A stretch of 64,000 nucleotides of DNA from Prostheceraeus crozeri (Eukaryota; Platyhelminthes; Polycladida; Euryleptidae), in NCBI GenBank assembly GCA_907163375.1, contig CAJQUW010007852.1, positions 19,027 to 83,026 on the forward strand, given 5' to 3'. Of the stretch, positions 30,430 to 40,580 are shown piece by piece. The notes below the pieces were generated by a model, which had not been told where the DNA came from, did no database searches, and worked only from the letters and a program-made list of their open reading frames with translations. Both the position numbers and the translations under genes were made by a program. How positions within the stretch are numbered: the stretch's first letter is position 1; each line of letters begins with the position of its first letter.

Positions 30430-30960
30430 CAAGTCTGATCACTTCATCGAAAGACGAGGTAAGCGACGGTCGTCGCTCTGAGCTCCCGATATCGGGTTGC
30501 AAAGGACTCTATCTTTTGAAGTAGGCAAGCTATCTTCTTACTTCAAAGTTTGTGTGATAGAGTTTGATAGTGTCTTTACTACTGATAAAATTTTTTAAAA
30601 GTAGTATGAGTAGTAAAATGCGGAATTTTTTAAAAATTCTTAATTTTCAGTTTTTCAAAGTTTTAACATGTAGACTAAGGTTTTCAAGTATGCTGAGTTC
30701 AAATCTGCTATCAGATTTGAAATGTAACTAAGTCTAAGGCAGCTTTGAGGGGTTGGATCCCAGCTACTGATCACTACCTTTGACTCGGCGTTCCTGTTAC
30801 CACTTCGGGGCAGTGACAATGATGTCTTCAGCTGTAAAGAGCGGGTATCGGGGAAGATCTCTCACTTCCCTAGTGATCAGTACAAGGCCTTCGGGCTGTC
30901 GACGGGATCTAGTGCCACTCACTACACTCAAATCTATCATTCCTCACTAAGTGTAAAATC
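30430..30960 (+). ncRNA. Structured RNA region upstream of the coiled-coil gene (A2)
   Basis: Several strong helices are visible: CGAC/GTCG at about 30463, CCCGATATCGGG near 30487, a 9-bp TTTGAAGTA/TACTTCAAA pair near 30516-30547, a 10-bp hairpin 30698-30707/30712-30721 with loop CTAT, and a 12-bp long-range helix 30765-30776/30871-30882. The CTGCTATCAG hairpin top and the string GGCGTTCCTGT (30787) recur after both ribozymes at 32442 and 33326. It lies in the leader intron or 5' leader of the gene at 31054. It could be a cis-acting translation or packaging element or a separate small RNA. Confidence 0.55.
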
Positions 30961-31053
30961 ATTCTTTTCCGTTTTTATAAACTAGGAATCAATCGTTTGC
31001 TATCAAACGTTTACGGAATTATAATCATTGTTTTCCCCTTTTCACTTCAGAAA

Positions 31054-32389
31054 ATGGTTAACTACAACAATGCAAAGACGGCTTTTAAGCTTTGCGTCTG
31101 CTCAAAGATTTTTCGTAGCGATGCCTTTAAGAAGCATTCTTGTGCACATAAGCGAATGGTAGGGGGCATTCGATACTTTTGTAGCAGCCATAATGCATCT
31201 CGCCTTGTCGAGACGCTACCGGAGTGGCATGCCAAGCATAGCAGCTGCAGTCAACCAGAGCTGACTGAGGAGGCGAAGCAAAGTCTCTTCAGCTCAGAGT
31301 TGAAAGCTCTGGAGACTCAGTGTGCTATCGAGGCTATCACGTCAGCAAAGCCTCCCTCATCTTGTGCACCAGCAAAGGCTCTCTCGCCCACCCCGATTCT
31401 AGAGGCTCAGTCTGCTGTCGAGTCTATCACGACAGCAGAGGCTCCATCTTCTAGCATGCCAGCAAAGGCTCTCTCACCCACTCCGATTGAGTCTTCTCCG
31501 AAGTCGAGTAAATCCTCCTCCTCCTCCTCTAGCGATGAGTCGGCTACAAGTAGCAGCGACAGTGAGGAAGAGGAGGAGGATAAAGGCTCGACGAAGGTTG
31601 ACCTAGTCGAGAGTGTCTACCTCGATAGCGAGGTAGAGGCGGTGAGGGACGTTGACCTCGATAGCGAGGTGCAGCCGGCTAAGTTATCAACCAGTGGTGG
31701 GATTGCGGCTCAATGTCGCAACTTCATTATGCGCCCACCACTGGTTGATAACTATGACAAGCTGAAGAATGAGTTGGAGGTGTGGAAGAGGGACTGTTTC
31801 TTCTATAAAGCGAGTTCCGAGAACCTCTCGCGAGTCACTCAGGAGCTCAAGAAGACTCAAGCTAGTCTTTTTGAGAAAGAAGGAGAGCTCGATCGCGAGA
31901 GGTTCTCGCACCTCGCTAGTAAGGCTAAAGAAGAGCAGCTCCTCATCGAGAGAGAGAGTCAGGAGAAGGAGTTAAGAAAGATGAGGGAGGAGGTGGAAGG
32001 GCTGCGAAAGCAGTTGGGGAAGGTGGTGGCGACTAATCAGGAGCTGCACCAGCAAGTAATGAGTAGCAGTACTCGACGATCAAGTCGCCTCCACATTCCC
32101 CTTGACAAGAAAGGACGTGTGCCCGCAAGACCGCTCCTCTGTGAACGTGGCAGAGACGAGATGTGTTATAGCAGGGCTAAAAAAGGTATCGAATGCCTTC
32201 ACTTTACATTCGACCACAAGGAGGCGATCACAGGATTCCTGTTCGAGCCACGTCCTGAGAAGATCTGTAAGTTTAAAACAAGTAACTTAGAGTTCAAGAT
32301 AATAACTAACAACTTCTTTCTTTACAGATATCAAAGAGAAGCGACCACCTGCTTCCGTGAACGAGCCGGAGGCGAAGCGGCAAGCTTGA
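31054..32389 (+). CDS. Accessory coiled-coil protein with zinc-knuckle-like start (A2)
   Basis: Not recognised. A splice acceptor ends at 31050, 3 bp before the chosen ATG. The N-terminus has CVCSKIF and KKHSC (a possible Cys/His metal site), then Ser/Pro/Ala-rich repeats (AKALSPTPI twice), a Ser and acidic tract, and a Glu/Arg/Leu coiled coil (about residues 240-340). A 61-bp intron (32267-32327, GTAAGT to TTTACAG) near the end would give a short basic C-terminus with a stop at 32387-32389; unspliced the frame ends at 32397. Base composition is GC-richer than neighbouring genes. An HDV-like ribozyme follows about 55 bp downstream. Confidence 0.6.
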
Positions 32390-32441
32390 GTCCTTGAATT
32401 ATCCCGAGAATGAACCATCGGCTCTCTTAAGGGCCACCTAG

Positions 32442-32509
32442 GGGCAAGACATGATAGAACCTCCACGCGGTTTGCCCTGGGCAGTCTTCGGACTGGCGAA
32501 TACTATCAT
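32442..32509 (+). ncRNA. HDV-like self-cleaving ribozyme, copy 1
   Basis: All helices of the HDV fold can be drawn. P1: GGGCAA 32442-32447 with TTGCCC 32472-32477. P2: ATGATAG 32451-32457 with CTATCAT 32503-32509. P3: ACC 32459-32461 with GGT 32469-32471, loop L3 TCCACGC. P4: CAGTC 32482-32486 with GACTG 32491-32495, capped by TTCG. J4/2 reads GGCGAAT, so the catalytic C would be 32497. The TGGGCA after P1 also matches the delta-virus ribozyme. Cleavage is expected just before 32442 (or 32441), about 50 bp after the upstream stop codon. Orientation follows the upstream gene. Confidence 0.9.
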
Positions 32510-32760
32510 TAAGTTGAATCTGCTATCAGTCAACTTGAACGTTGCAAATGAAGTTCGGTGTAATACTTCCTTTCGACGGGCGTTCCTGTAAAGGGCGGCG
32601 GTGAAACCCGTAGCTATGTATACCGCAAGGGACATTCGGCAATGGTCAATCTTGTTAAACCTCTCTGCGTCATGTTTGCAAGTGATTGCCTCTGTCTCAA
32701 CGTAGTATGCATTCGCGCCAGGGCGACATTTAGCCAACTGTCGAAGGTTGCCTAAAACTT
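32510..32760 (+). ncRNA. Structured RNA following ribozyme copy 1
   Basis: It starts with hairpin AAGTTGA 32511-32517 / TCAACTT 32530-32536 around CTGCTATCAG. The same apical sequence is held by a different stem in the leader RNA (30698-30721): the stem bases differ but stay paired, which is covariation. The string GGGCGTTCCTGT near 32578 is also shared. Function unknown; it would be the 5' part of the RNA released by the ribozyme. Confidence 0.5.
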
Positions 32761-32976
32761 TCCATTGCATACGTTATGAGAGCCATGAGTTCTACCTGTC
32801 TCTATCAATGAGACGAATTGATGAATGGAATGAAAGGGAGGATACTCACGCGCCACACGCAACATAACACACTTCTCTCTTCCGTAGTCTAACAAGCTCT
32901 TTACACATGGATCGCAGTCGATTGCTATCCCTGAAGCATTCTGATTCGCTGTTGAGCAATTCATTGTTGAAAACCC

Positions 32977-32984
32977 TATATAAG
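32977..32984 (+). promoter_or_regulatory. TATA box of the small acidic gene (A2)
   Basis: TATATAAG lies about 48 bp upstream of the ATG at 33025 and directly follows repeat copy 1. It is not part of the repeated block, so copy 2 lacks a matching promoter. Confidence 0.6.
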
Positions 32985-33024
32985 CCAGAAGATTGTAGCG
33001 CTTCTCATTCAATTTGAAGTCACG

Positions 33025-33276
33025 ATGGAAGCCACATCTGCCGACAACATTCCCGTCTTCATTGATGAAGATAACGCCATTCCCGAGTTCGTCATCCTCG
33101 ACGAGTGGGATGAGGATGAGAAGAAGGGGAAGATCAAGAGGATCATTTGGACGGATGAGGTGTGGACTCCAAATACCACCCGCATCCGAAAGGTGCCGGA
33201 TGCACCAGTACGACCTCGGCGGTATAGGGTTTATGACAATCTAACCGTCATACCCCTTGACTATTCAAGCCAATAG
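33025..33276 (+). CDS. Small acidic protein, unknown (A2)
   Basis: 83 residues: an acidic N-terminal half (IDEDNAIPEF, LDEWDEDEK) and a basic C-terminal half (VRPRRYRVYDN). No family recognised. A start 11 bp upstream in another frame gives a shadow product and is not preferred. Its stop lies just before repeat copy 2 and the second ribozyme, so like the coiled-coil gene it would produce an mRNA that cleaves itself shortly after the stop. Confidence 0.5.
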   Translation: MEATSADNIPVFIDEDNAIPEFVILDEWDEDEKKGKIKRIIWTDEVWTPNTTRIRKVPDAPVRPRRYRVYDNLTVIPLDYSSQ

Positions 33277-33284
33277 TCAACCTA

Positions 33285-33815
33285 ATCCCGAGAATGAACC
33301 ATCGGCTCTCTTAAGGGCCACCATGGGGCAAGACATGATAGAACCTCCTCGCGGTTTGCCCTGGGCAGTCTTCGGACTGGCGAATACTATCATTAAGTTG
33401 AATCTGCTATCAGTCAACTTGAACGTTGCAAATGAAGTTCGGTGTAATACTTCCTTTCGACGGGCGTTCCTGTAAAGGGCGGCGGTGAAACCCGTAGCTA
33501 TGTATACCGCAAGGGACATTCGGCAATGGTCAATCTTGTTAAACCTCTCTGCGTCATGTTTGCAAGTGATTGCCTCTGTCTCAACGTAGTATGCATTCGC
33601 GCCAGGGCGACATTTAGCCAACTGTCGAAGGTTGCCTAAAACTTTCCATTGCATACGTTATGAGAGCCATGAGTTCTACCTGTCTCTATCAATGAGACGA
33701 ATTGATGAATGGAATGAAAGGGAGGACACTCACGCGCCACACGCAACATAACACACTTCTCTCTTCCATAGTCTAACAAGCTCTTTACACATGGATCGCA
33801 GTCGATTGCTATCCC
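33285..33815 (+). repeat. 531-bp direct repeat, copy 2 (A2)
   Basis: See copy 1. The few differences include one in ribozyme loop L3 (TCCTCGC here) and the base run just before the cleavage site. The repeat ends at 33815, followed by plain AT-rich sequence to 34015 in which I see no gene. Confidence 0.93.
33326..33393 (+). ncRNA. HDV-like self-cleaving ribozyme, copy 2
   Basis: Same fold as copy 1. Loop L3 with its stem reads ACC-TCCTCGC-GGT, identical to the antigenomic ribozyme of hepatitis delta virus as I remember it. The catalytic C would be 33381. It starts about 50 bp after the stop of the small acidic gene. Confidence 0.9.
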
Positions 33816-34015
33816 AGAATCATGTAAGCTATCTTAATTTTATTTAACACTATTTCATCTACCATTATCACCCATATGAAATGTTATAAGATTTGCAAGT
33901 TAAACTAAGCGTGCTACTATTTCCAAATGAAAAAGTATACATGGTTAAATTATTCACTAAAGCCCCATTCAAGTAAGTCAGTATGAAAGCAAAGATAATA
34001 CGAAATAAACATTTA
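33816..34015. other. AT-rich spacer, no gene seen (A2)
   Basis: Lies between repeat copy 2 and the 3' end of the minus-strand gene at 34016. AATAAA-like signals for both directions are near 34005-34017 (AATAAACATTTATT). Confidence 0.5.
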
Positions 34016-34447
34016 TTATGGCATGTATTTTAAAAGGTCTTCATCGTCAATATCGTCCCAGAGTCTGACTTCACATAGATCACAAAAACAGTTGAGCTGC
34101 TTTAAACGTTCTTCTGCAGCGTCCCTCACGTTGTCAATGTACGCCCACTCCGCCACGGTTCGCGGTTGGGAGTTAGGGGTGTACCACTCCCATATTTGAT
34201 GCAACTGCGACTTGCTGGTCATCTCCATCACCCCTTCGACATCATATTGTAAATATTTCCACCGTATGCCTGTTAGGTCGGGCAACTCCTCTTCATCGTC
34301 CTCCGATAACTTTCGTATATTGTCGAGATTGTATGTCTTCTCCACCTTCGCCTTTCTTGGTGCATTTGGTGTAACGAGCACCTTTGCTGATGTGCATGGA
34401 GAGGAGAACTCCAATGCGGCATTTGGTGTTGTTGGAGGACTTGTCAT
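34016..34447 (-). CDS. Unknown acidic accessory protein, divergent from polymerase (A2)
   Basis: 143 residues. Ser/Thr/Pro-rich N-terminus, then an acidic stretch (SEDDEEELPD), a Trp-rich middle (IWEWYTPNS) and a Cys-containing end (LNCFCDLCE) with acidic residues. No family recognised. It shares a 290-bp upstream region with the polymerase gene, pointing the other way, so both may be expressed together. Virus accessory proteins that bind host regulators often look like this; that is a guess only. Confidence 0.5.
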   Translation of the reverse strand: MTSPPTTPNAALEFSSPCTSAKVLVTPNAPRKAKVEKTYNLDNIRKLSEDDEEELPDLTGIRWKYLQYDVEGVMEMTSKSQLHQIWEWYTPNSQPRTVAEWAYIDNVRDAAEERLKQLNCFCDLCEVRLWDDIDDEDLLKYMP

Positions 34448-34562
34448 GTTGTCTTTGAAATGCTGACTTTGAATAATGATAACTTTAACATTTTTCTAAT
34501 TCTTAAGTATCAACAAGCAACCAATCAGAATGAACAGCCAATGAATGATGAGCATGAAAGGA

Positions 34563-34568
34563 TATAAG
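34563..34568 (+). promoter_or_regulatory. TATA box of the A2 polymerase gene
   Basis: TATAAG within GGATATAAGCA, about 175 bp upstream of the leader ATG at 34741. The sequence downstream contains repeated GAATTC/TGAG strings but no competing TATA. Confidence 0.5.
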
Positions 34569-34740
34569 CAAAGTGACATCCGTGTCATTTCACTCTGTCT
34601 TTGAGACGTATAAGTGAAGTATTCTCTAGCGAATTCTGCTATTATTTGAGGTGTACAAGTGAATTCCAAATTTGAGACATATTAATTGAGTGAAGTCTCT
34701 ATCTTATTGAAGCATCAACCTTAAACTTGATTTCATTGAA

Positions 34741-37700
34741 ATGGTAAGTTGAAGATTTCCTCTCTCATCTCCCTCAAACGTGTGGTTCATAGCATCTTCC
34801 TCAATTTCAGGCATCAACTTCATCACCAACGCCCTCCCTTCTCGAGGAAAGTTTAGAGTTATTGAGTCAAGGTAGGTTGCAACAATACACTGAGGCTTGA
34901 ACAGAGATGATAGAATGATTTCTCTTTCAGGTGATGTGAGTTCCAGCTCAGAACTGTCGCGACATGGTAACGAGTGGGAATGTGCTGACTGTGGGCACAT
35001 CTTCACGAGGAAATGGGATCTCACCCGACACATCAAGCGAGGTGTTTGTCGACCTAAGCCGGCATCAATCTCCGGAGGTGGGGATGATTCTGTTAACGTC
35101 GTCTCCTTTTCTTGCGACTTGTGCGCTCAGTCTTTCGAGACACGTTTTGAACTATCTTCGCACAGACTTCAACATACACACACGAACGATAGCTACACCA
35201 ACGGTACCTCCTCTATCCAACTCACTGAAGTGTCCATAAATAATTTAGTGAGGAACTACCAGATGGACTCCTCAGAAACCATTGCTAACTTTGAGGAATG
35301 GTTTCATCAAAATTCATCATTGATAGAAGCGCTCTTCAACAATTTAGACAATTTTAGGATGAAGGCGCTCATCTATCTTAAAATAAAATATGTAAAAATC
35401 GACCACCATACTGGACAAATAATAGAGAGGTTGGAGTTTCACATACCCTCCTCTCCTGCAACCGAGGTTGTAGACTATGAGTCTTGGATAAATTTTCACA
35501 TCCAAGGATTAAAATTAAATATTGATAAATTTAACGAGCGCGATAGCGGTCTCATTTTTGACGGCATTGAGTCCGCCTTATTTAAAATCAGTTTATTAGG
35601 AAATCATAGTGGTCGAGGCTCCTTTAAACTTCCAAAAAATTTAAAAAACAAAACAGCAGTCATCAATGTCGATTGCGAATCGCAATGTTTTAAATATGCT
35701 GTCCTCTCCATTCTCCACTATAATGACATCAATGCGAATCGAAATCGTACATATAGCTATAGGCAGTGGGAGAATGAATTAAACTTCGATGACTGTAATA
35801 GTGACGATATGAAAATTAAAGATATAGAAAAATTTGAAAAATTGAACAACATTAAAATAGTTCTCCATGTTTGGGAAAAGGGATTGAAGGGTGTGCGCTA
35901 CAACTCGCGTTCGAGTTGTTATGATCATGTTGTCAACCTTTTATTAGTAAGACAGGATGATAGTGAGGAATGGCACTACTGCGGCATTCCCAAAATCTCT
36001 CGCTTATACCACCACTTAAGAAATTCTACCTCATCAGAGATTTATTACTGTGACAGATGCATTCGGAACTTTAGGAGTAAAAACAAATTTGAAACTCATT
36101 ATGAGTGGTGTAAGCGAGGTAAACTGCAAATGGAACGCATGCCCAAAGATAAGGAGTTTTCATATAGAGAGAATGGCGATGAACTAAGTCCTCTTCGTGT
36201 CATCTATGCTGACATCGAATGTTATATCGATGATAACATCCATCGACCAGCAGCCATTTCCTGCTATGAAGTATGGCATGACCATTTCCAAAATAGAAAA
36301 AATAAAATGCACGTCTGGCAAGGTGAGGATTGTATTTACCAATTCCTACAATTCCTCGAACAGGCTGTAAAATTTCAACAAAAGTATGATGGTGAACTCT
36401 ATCGCAGATCATTGCATATGACAGCAGATGATCAAGCAAAATTTGATAGTTGCAACGTTTGCCCCAAATGTAGGAAAACATTTGACGATGATAAGATTAA
36501 GAAAGTGCGCGACCATGACCACATCACTGGTAAATTTAGAAACGCACTCTGTTCAAAATGTAATTTTTCGCTGAGGATGAAGCGGCGTACATTACCCGTC
36601 ATTTTCCATAATTTCAAGGGCTACGACAGCCATATGATAATAAAAGGAGGTTTAGGTCAAATGAAAGAGTGGAAGCTTGATGTAATAGCACAAACGAGAG
36701 AGAAGTTTATGGCCATGACAGCAAAAGTGCCTGTCGATAAAACTAAAGAAAATAAGACGGTCTATTTTGATATAAAATTTTTAGATTCCTACCAATTTAT
36801 GACTGCATCACTGGCCTCTCTCGTGCAAAATCTAAAGTCTCTTCCACTAACACAAAATCTTAAGAAACAATATCCAAATCTAACCGATGAAGTCATCACA
36901 CGGAAAGGAGTCTTTCCATATGCATATTTTGATGCAATTAGTAAACTCGGCGAGACTTCTCTTCCGCCCATAGATAAATTTAAAAATGATTTGAGCGGCG
37001 CAGAATGTAAGACCGAAGATTATGATCATGCACAAGATGCATGGATAAAATTTGACTGCCATACATTTGGTGAATATATGATTGCCTACCTTAAGTTAGA
37101 TGTATTTTTGCTGGCTGATGTATTTCAGGAGTTTCGACGAGTGGCATTAGAAGAAGATAAGTTAGATCCCGTCCACTTTGTCAGTCTGCCAGCCATGTCA
37201 TTTAAGTCTGCTTTTAAAATGACTGGTGAGACCATTCATCTCTTACAAGATCCAGAGATGTATAATTTATTTGAGCGAGGAATTCGCGGTGGTCTCACAT
37301 TTGTAAATAAACATAGGTTAAAATCAAAAATAGTAGGTAATGACCAGACTCATCTGAAGTATTATGACCAAAATAATTTGTATGGTAGTTCATTATCCAA
37401 ACCGCTACCTCACTCTGAGTTTAGCTGGTTAGATGATAGTGAAATTCAACATTTCTCCAACCCTTCCAACATACTAGCAATTCCAGATGAAGGTGATTGG
37501 GGATATTATTTTGAGATAGATCTAATCTATCCAAATAATATTAAACATAAAACCGTAGATTTTCCACTCGCACCCGAATCAGGTGAAGTGAGTAAAGATA
37601 TGTTTTCCGACTTTATGAAACAATTTCATAAAGATTTAGAATCATGTGGACAACCCAAGTATAAGCCTTGCCGCAAACTTTTACTCACTCAATATGATAA

Positions 37701-38715
37701 GGAAAACTATCTAGTCCACTTTAGCATCTTAAAATTTTATTTAGAAATGGGCATGATTTTAAAAAGAGTTCACCGCATTATTAAATTTAGACAGAAAGCC
37801 TTCCTCAAACCCTACATAGATAGTAACAGTCAGAAACGTGCACTAGCCCAAAATAATTTTGAAAAAGATTTTTATAAATATAAGAACAACAGTCTATTTG
37901 GTAAGACGATGGAGGATGTTAGAAAGCGCGTAAACTACAAACTAGTTAATGATGATCAAAAGTATCACAAATTGATCTCATCACCTCTATTCATCGATAG
38001 AGACATAATCGATGAGGATCTTGTAGGTATTAAAATGATAAAATCTGAAGTTGAGTTGTGCAAACCCATCTATATTGGTCAAGCTGTTCTAGATTACTCC
38101 AAGCTTGAAATGTATCAACTCTTCTATAAAATACTAAAACCGTGTCCTCTCGTAAAAGAGGTTCGTTTGTTGGGTGGTGACACAGATAGTTTCTTTTTAG
38201 GTATTACCACTCAAAAAGATTTAAATTTTAATGAAGTAGGAAAATCTTTAGAAAGATATTTTGATACATCAAATTATCCTGCTAATCATCCACTATACTC
38301 CATCAAAAATAAGGCAAAACTTGGCTGCTTTAAGGATGAGACAGCAGGGAAGGAGATAGCTGAAATGATTCTCCTCCGCCCTAAAATGTATTCTATGAAA
38401 TTAAAGGATAGTGATGATAGCATTAAGCGCGCTAAAGGCATATCAAGATCATTGGTCTCTAACATGAAACATAAGAATTTCAGGAAAGCCTATAGAAATA
38501 AAAATATAACGTTTGTCAATATGACAATCTTAAAATCTAAGTCGCATGAGATCAAAACTCATACTTTTAGGAAACGGGCGCTTTCAGCATGGGAGGATAA
38601 GAGGTGCTGGCTAGAACACAACATATCTCTTCCACATGGACATCCTGACACAAACATACCACCACCCAAAAGAATTAAACTCACACTACCACATTCAGGA
38701 GACGTCTTAGCATAA
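34741..38715 (+). CDS. DNA polymerase B, protein-primed type, spliced start (A2)
   Basis: The start appears to be an exon of ATG only (34741-34743), intron 34744-34810, a 61-nt exon (34811-34871), intron 34872-34930, then the large exon. Without splicing, a Met at 34897 opens the frame. Domains: three C2H2 fingers (two near the start, one before the exonuclease), exonuclease I YADIEC, a zinc block CPKCRKTF...RDHDHITG, exonuclease II HNFKGYDSH, exonuclease III LKLDVFLLAD, motif A YYDQNNLYG, motif B NNSLFGKT and motif C GGDTDS. About 1,290 residues. It replicates the element. It looks whole. Confidence 0.93.
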
Positions 38716-39020
38716 TCATCCTTAACTTAGTATTTTGATGTTGATTTCTGTAGATAAACATTGTTGTTTTATGTATCGCATGAGATTGTTTTTTCCTTGT
38801 GAATATGTGTCCACATCTGTACATTCCCCATGTGATGACTTTTCCACTGAAAGACATTTTTCCTATCCCTGTATATTTCCACCCTTCACGAAGTAAAAAG
38901 ACTTTTTGTATATAACAATGTTTATTGAAGTGCGCTCATGTATATATTTTCAGTGGATGTTGTATAAAGTCTATTCCTTCACATTCATGTACATATTTCA
39001 ATAAATGTTGTATAAAGACT
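38716..39020. other. Intergenic region between convergent genes (A2)
   Basis: No gene seen. AATAAA near 38999 could end the polymerase mRNA, and TTTATT near 38928 could end the minus-strand mRNA. A short near-direct repeat with ATGTATATATTTTCA/ATGTACATATTTCA occurs near 38938-39000. Confidence 0.55.
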
Positions 39021-40541
39021 TCACTTTGTTTTCCGAAACACTAACGTTATGAGGGATTTAGTATCTTTCACATGGATGCACTCTTGTAAACCATTGGTAA
39101 TTTTGATAGCAATAGAGGGTATAGTTTGTTTGACGACGGGATGATAGAAAATAGATTCAAACATCTTCTCGACTATTCCATATGAAGCGTCTTTATCATG
39201 AATGAAATCACGTAAAATGTATTCTTTTTTCTCACCAACAGAAATAGGTAGAATCAAATCACTTTGAATGTAAAGGTGCTGTTCATGTTTATCAAGTGTC
39301 ATTGGTGTTTCTATACCAATCGTATGCGCAGCAGCAAACACAGTTTGTAGCATTGAAAAACCAAAGAGTTTTTTCAAATTTTTACTCAATTGACATTGAA
39401 TGTCATCACCCAGTCTCAGAACAACGCGTTGATTTTCAATTGAAAACGAAATGTGGTGTGTCTTTACATCATATTTACTTTTCATCACATGCTTCAACTT
39501 CTGTTGTATATAAGGATTTACTACATGAATGAAGCTTTCAACTGTATGATATAGACGCGGCATTATATTGATAGCAACTTTAGATTCTTCATAAGACTGG
39601 TAAATTTTCTTGATGCGATCGCCATAGATGTCCACCCACCATTCATCATTAACTGAATCAGCTTTAGTGTGATATTCATGAGAAGCATATACCACACCGC
39701 TTCCAATAATAGGTGTATAATGTCTTACAAAATGACGCAAGGTTGGAGAGAAATAAACTGTAAGTTTGTCATTATATTTCTGAATAACCAACTTATTTTT
39801 GTCCGCCATAATTTTCTCTCCATACTTCTTACCCACAGTCTCATTCCATCGTTTTACTAACTCAATAAGTGATAAAGGTTGAACACCACGCTTTTTCAAA
39901 ATGATGCGTTCTTCGCATTCTACAACATCTTCATCAAATATTTTAAATCTATAATGAAATTTGTTGATTCGATTTGAATAAACTTTTCTAACATTTGCAG
40001 TAGCAATTGACGTTAGATGTAGTCCATGACCAAAACCGAGATGCGGATAGAATTCACTATCCAACCTCAGCGTAAGACCTTTAGTAAAAGAATGAAAGCG
40101 GAGGAACTGTCTCCCACTCCAATGATAGATAGTAAACTCATAAGCTTTCTGATTTTTATTCTTCATGATGGAAGTATTACCACTGTTGAATGCCTTAATA
40201 ATTTTCTCATTCCCAAATGGCTCATAAGAATCTGATTTTATCTGAATCCATTCATAGTTCCACTTTCCATCTGATGTTAAATTGTATGGGAACTGAAATG
40301 CATTATTCATCGTTATTCCATCATGGGTGCGAGGAGTCAATATCATTTCTTCCAAATCATTCACATTCTGAATATTGCTATCATAGCAAATACTAGAAAC
40401 ACCAACCTCCCATTCACCTTCTAAATGCAGTGGGCGATTTAATTCTACTCGATAGTCTGATGGTTTATTTTTGGGAAATTTATTCATAGAAGCATTACTG
40501 GGCAAGTAGATTAGAAACGAGTCCTTATTTTCACTTTCCAT
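39021..40541 (-). CDS. Large penton-like protein 2 (A2)
   Basis: About 507 residues from the Met at 40541. It starts FLIYLPSNASMNKFPKNKPS and has LEGEWEVGVSSI near residue 45, a pattern shared with the next gene upstream, and a C-terminal block (SIAIKITNG...ITLVFRK) of the single-jelly-roll type. Many Polintons carry proteins with this 'LPSN...F..N...GEWEV' start. I read it as a minor capsid (vertex or spike base) protein. It is a clear paralogue of the 40581-41978 product, so family A has two. It looks whole. Confidence 0.55.
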   Translation of the reverse strand: MESENKDSFLIYLPSNASMNKFPKNKPSDYRVELNRPLHLEGEWEVGVSSICYDSNIQNVNDLEEMILTPRTHDGITMNNAFQFPYNLTSDGKWNYEWIQIKSDSYEPFGNEKIIKAFNSGNTSIMKNKNQKAYEFTIYHWSGRQFLRFHSFTKGLTLRLDSEFYPHLGFGHGLHLTSIATANVRKVYSNRINKFHYRFKIFDEDVVECEERIILKKRGVQPLSLIELVKRWNETVGKKYGEKIMADKNKLVIQKYNDKLTVYFSPTLRHFVRHYTPIIGSGVVYASHEYHTKADSVNDEWWVDIYGDRIKKIYQSYEESKVAINIMPRLYHTVESFIHVVNPYIQQKLKHVMKSKYDVKTHHISFSIENQRVVLRLGDDIQCQLSKNLKKLFGFSMLQTVFAAAHTIGIETPMTLDKHEQHLYIQSDLILPISVGEKKEYILRDFIHDKDASYGIVEKMFESIFYHPVVKQTIPSIAIKITNGLQECIHVKDTKSLITLVFRKTK

Positions 40542-40580
40542 ATTATTCACATTGGAAAAATATATTAGCATACGTTTGCA

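Larger units (their letters stand above)
32401..32931 (+). repeat. 531-bp direct repeat, copy 1 (A2)
   Basis: It is nearly identical to 33285-33815 (offset 884 bp). It begins just after the stop of the coiled-coil gene and contains an HDV-like ribozyme followed by a structured RNA. The small gene at 33025 lies between the two copies, so the unit is 'ribozyme RNA downstream of a gene', twice. Confidence 0.93.

Noticed and set aside
32438-33654. Minus-strand open frames across both 531-bp repeats as a real duplicated gene
   Set aside because: The frame crosses the ribozyme and other paired RNA on the opposite strand; the two copies are nearly identical, so shared openness carries no evidence of coding.
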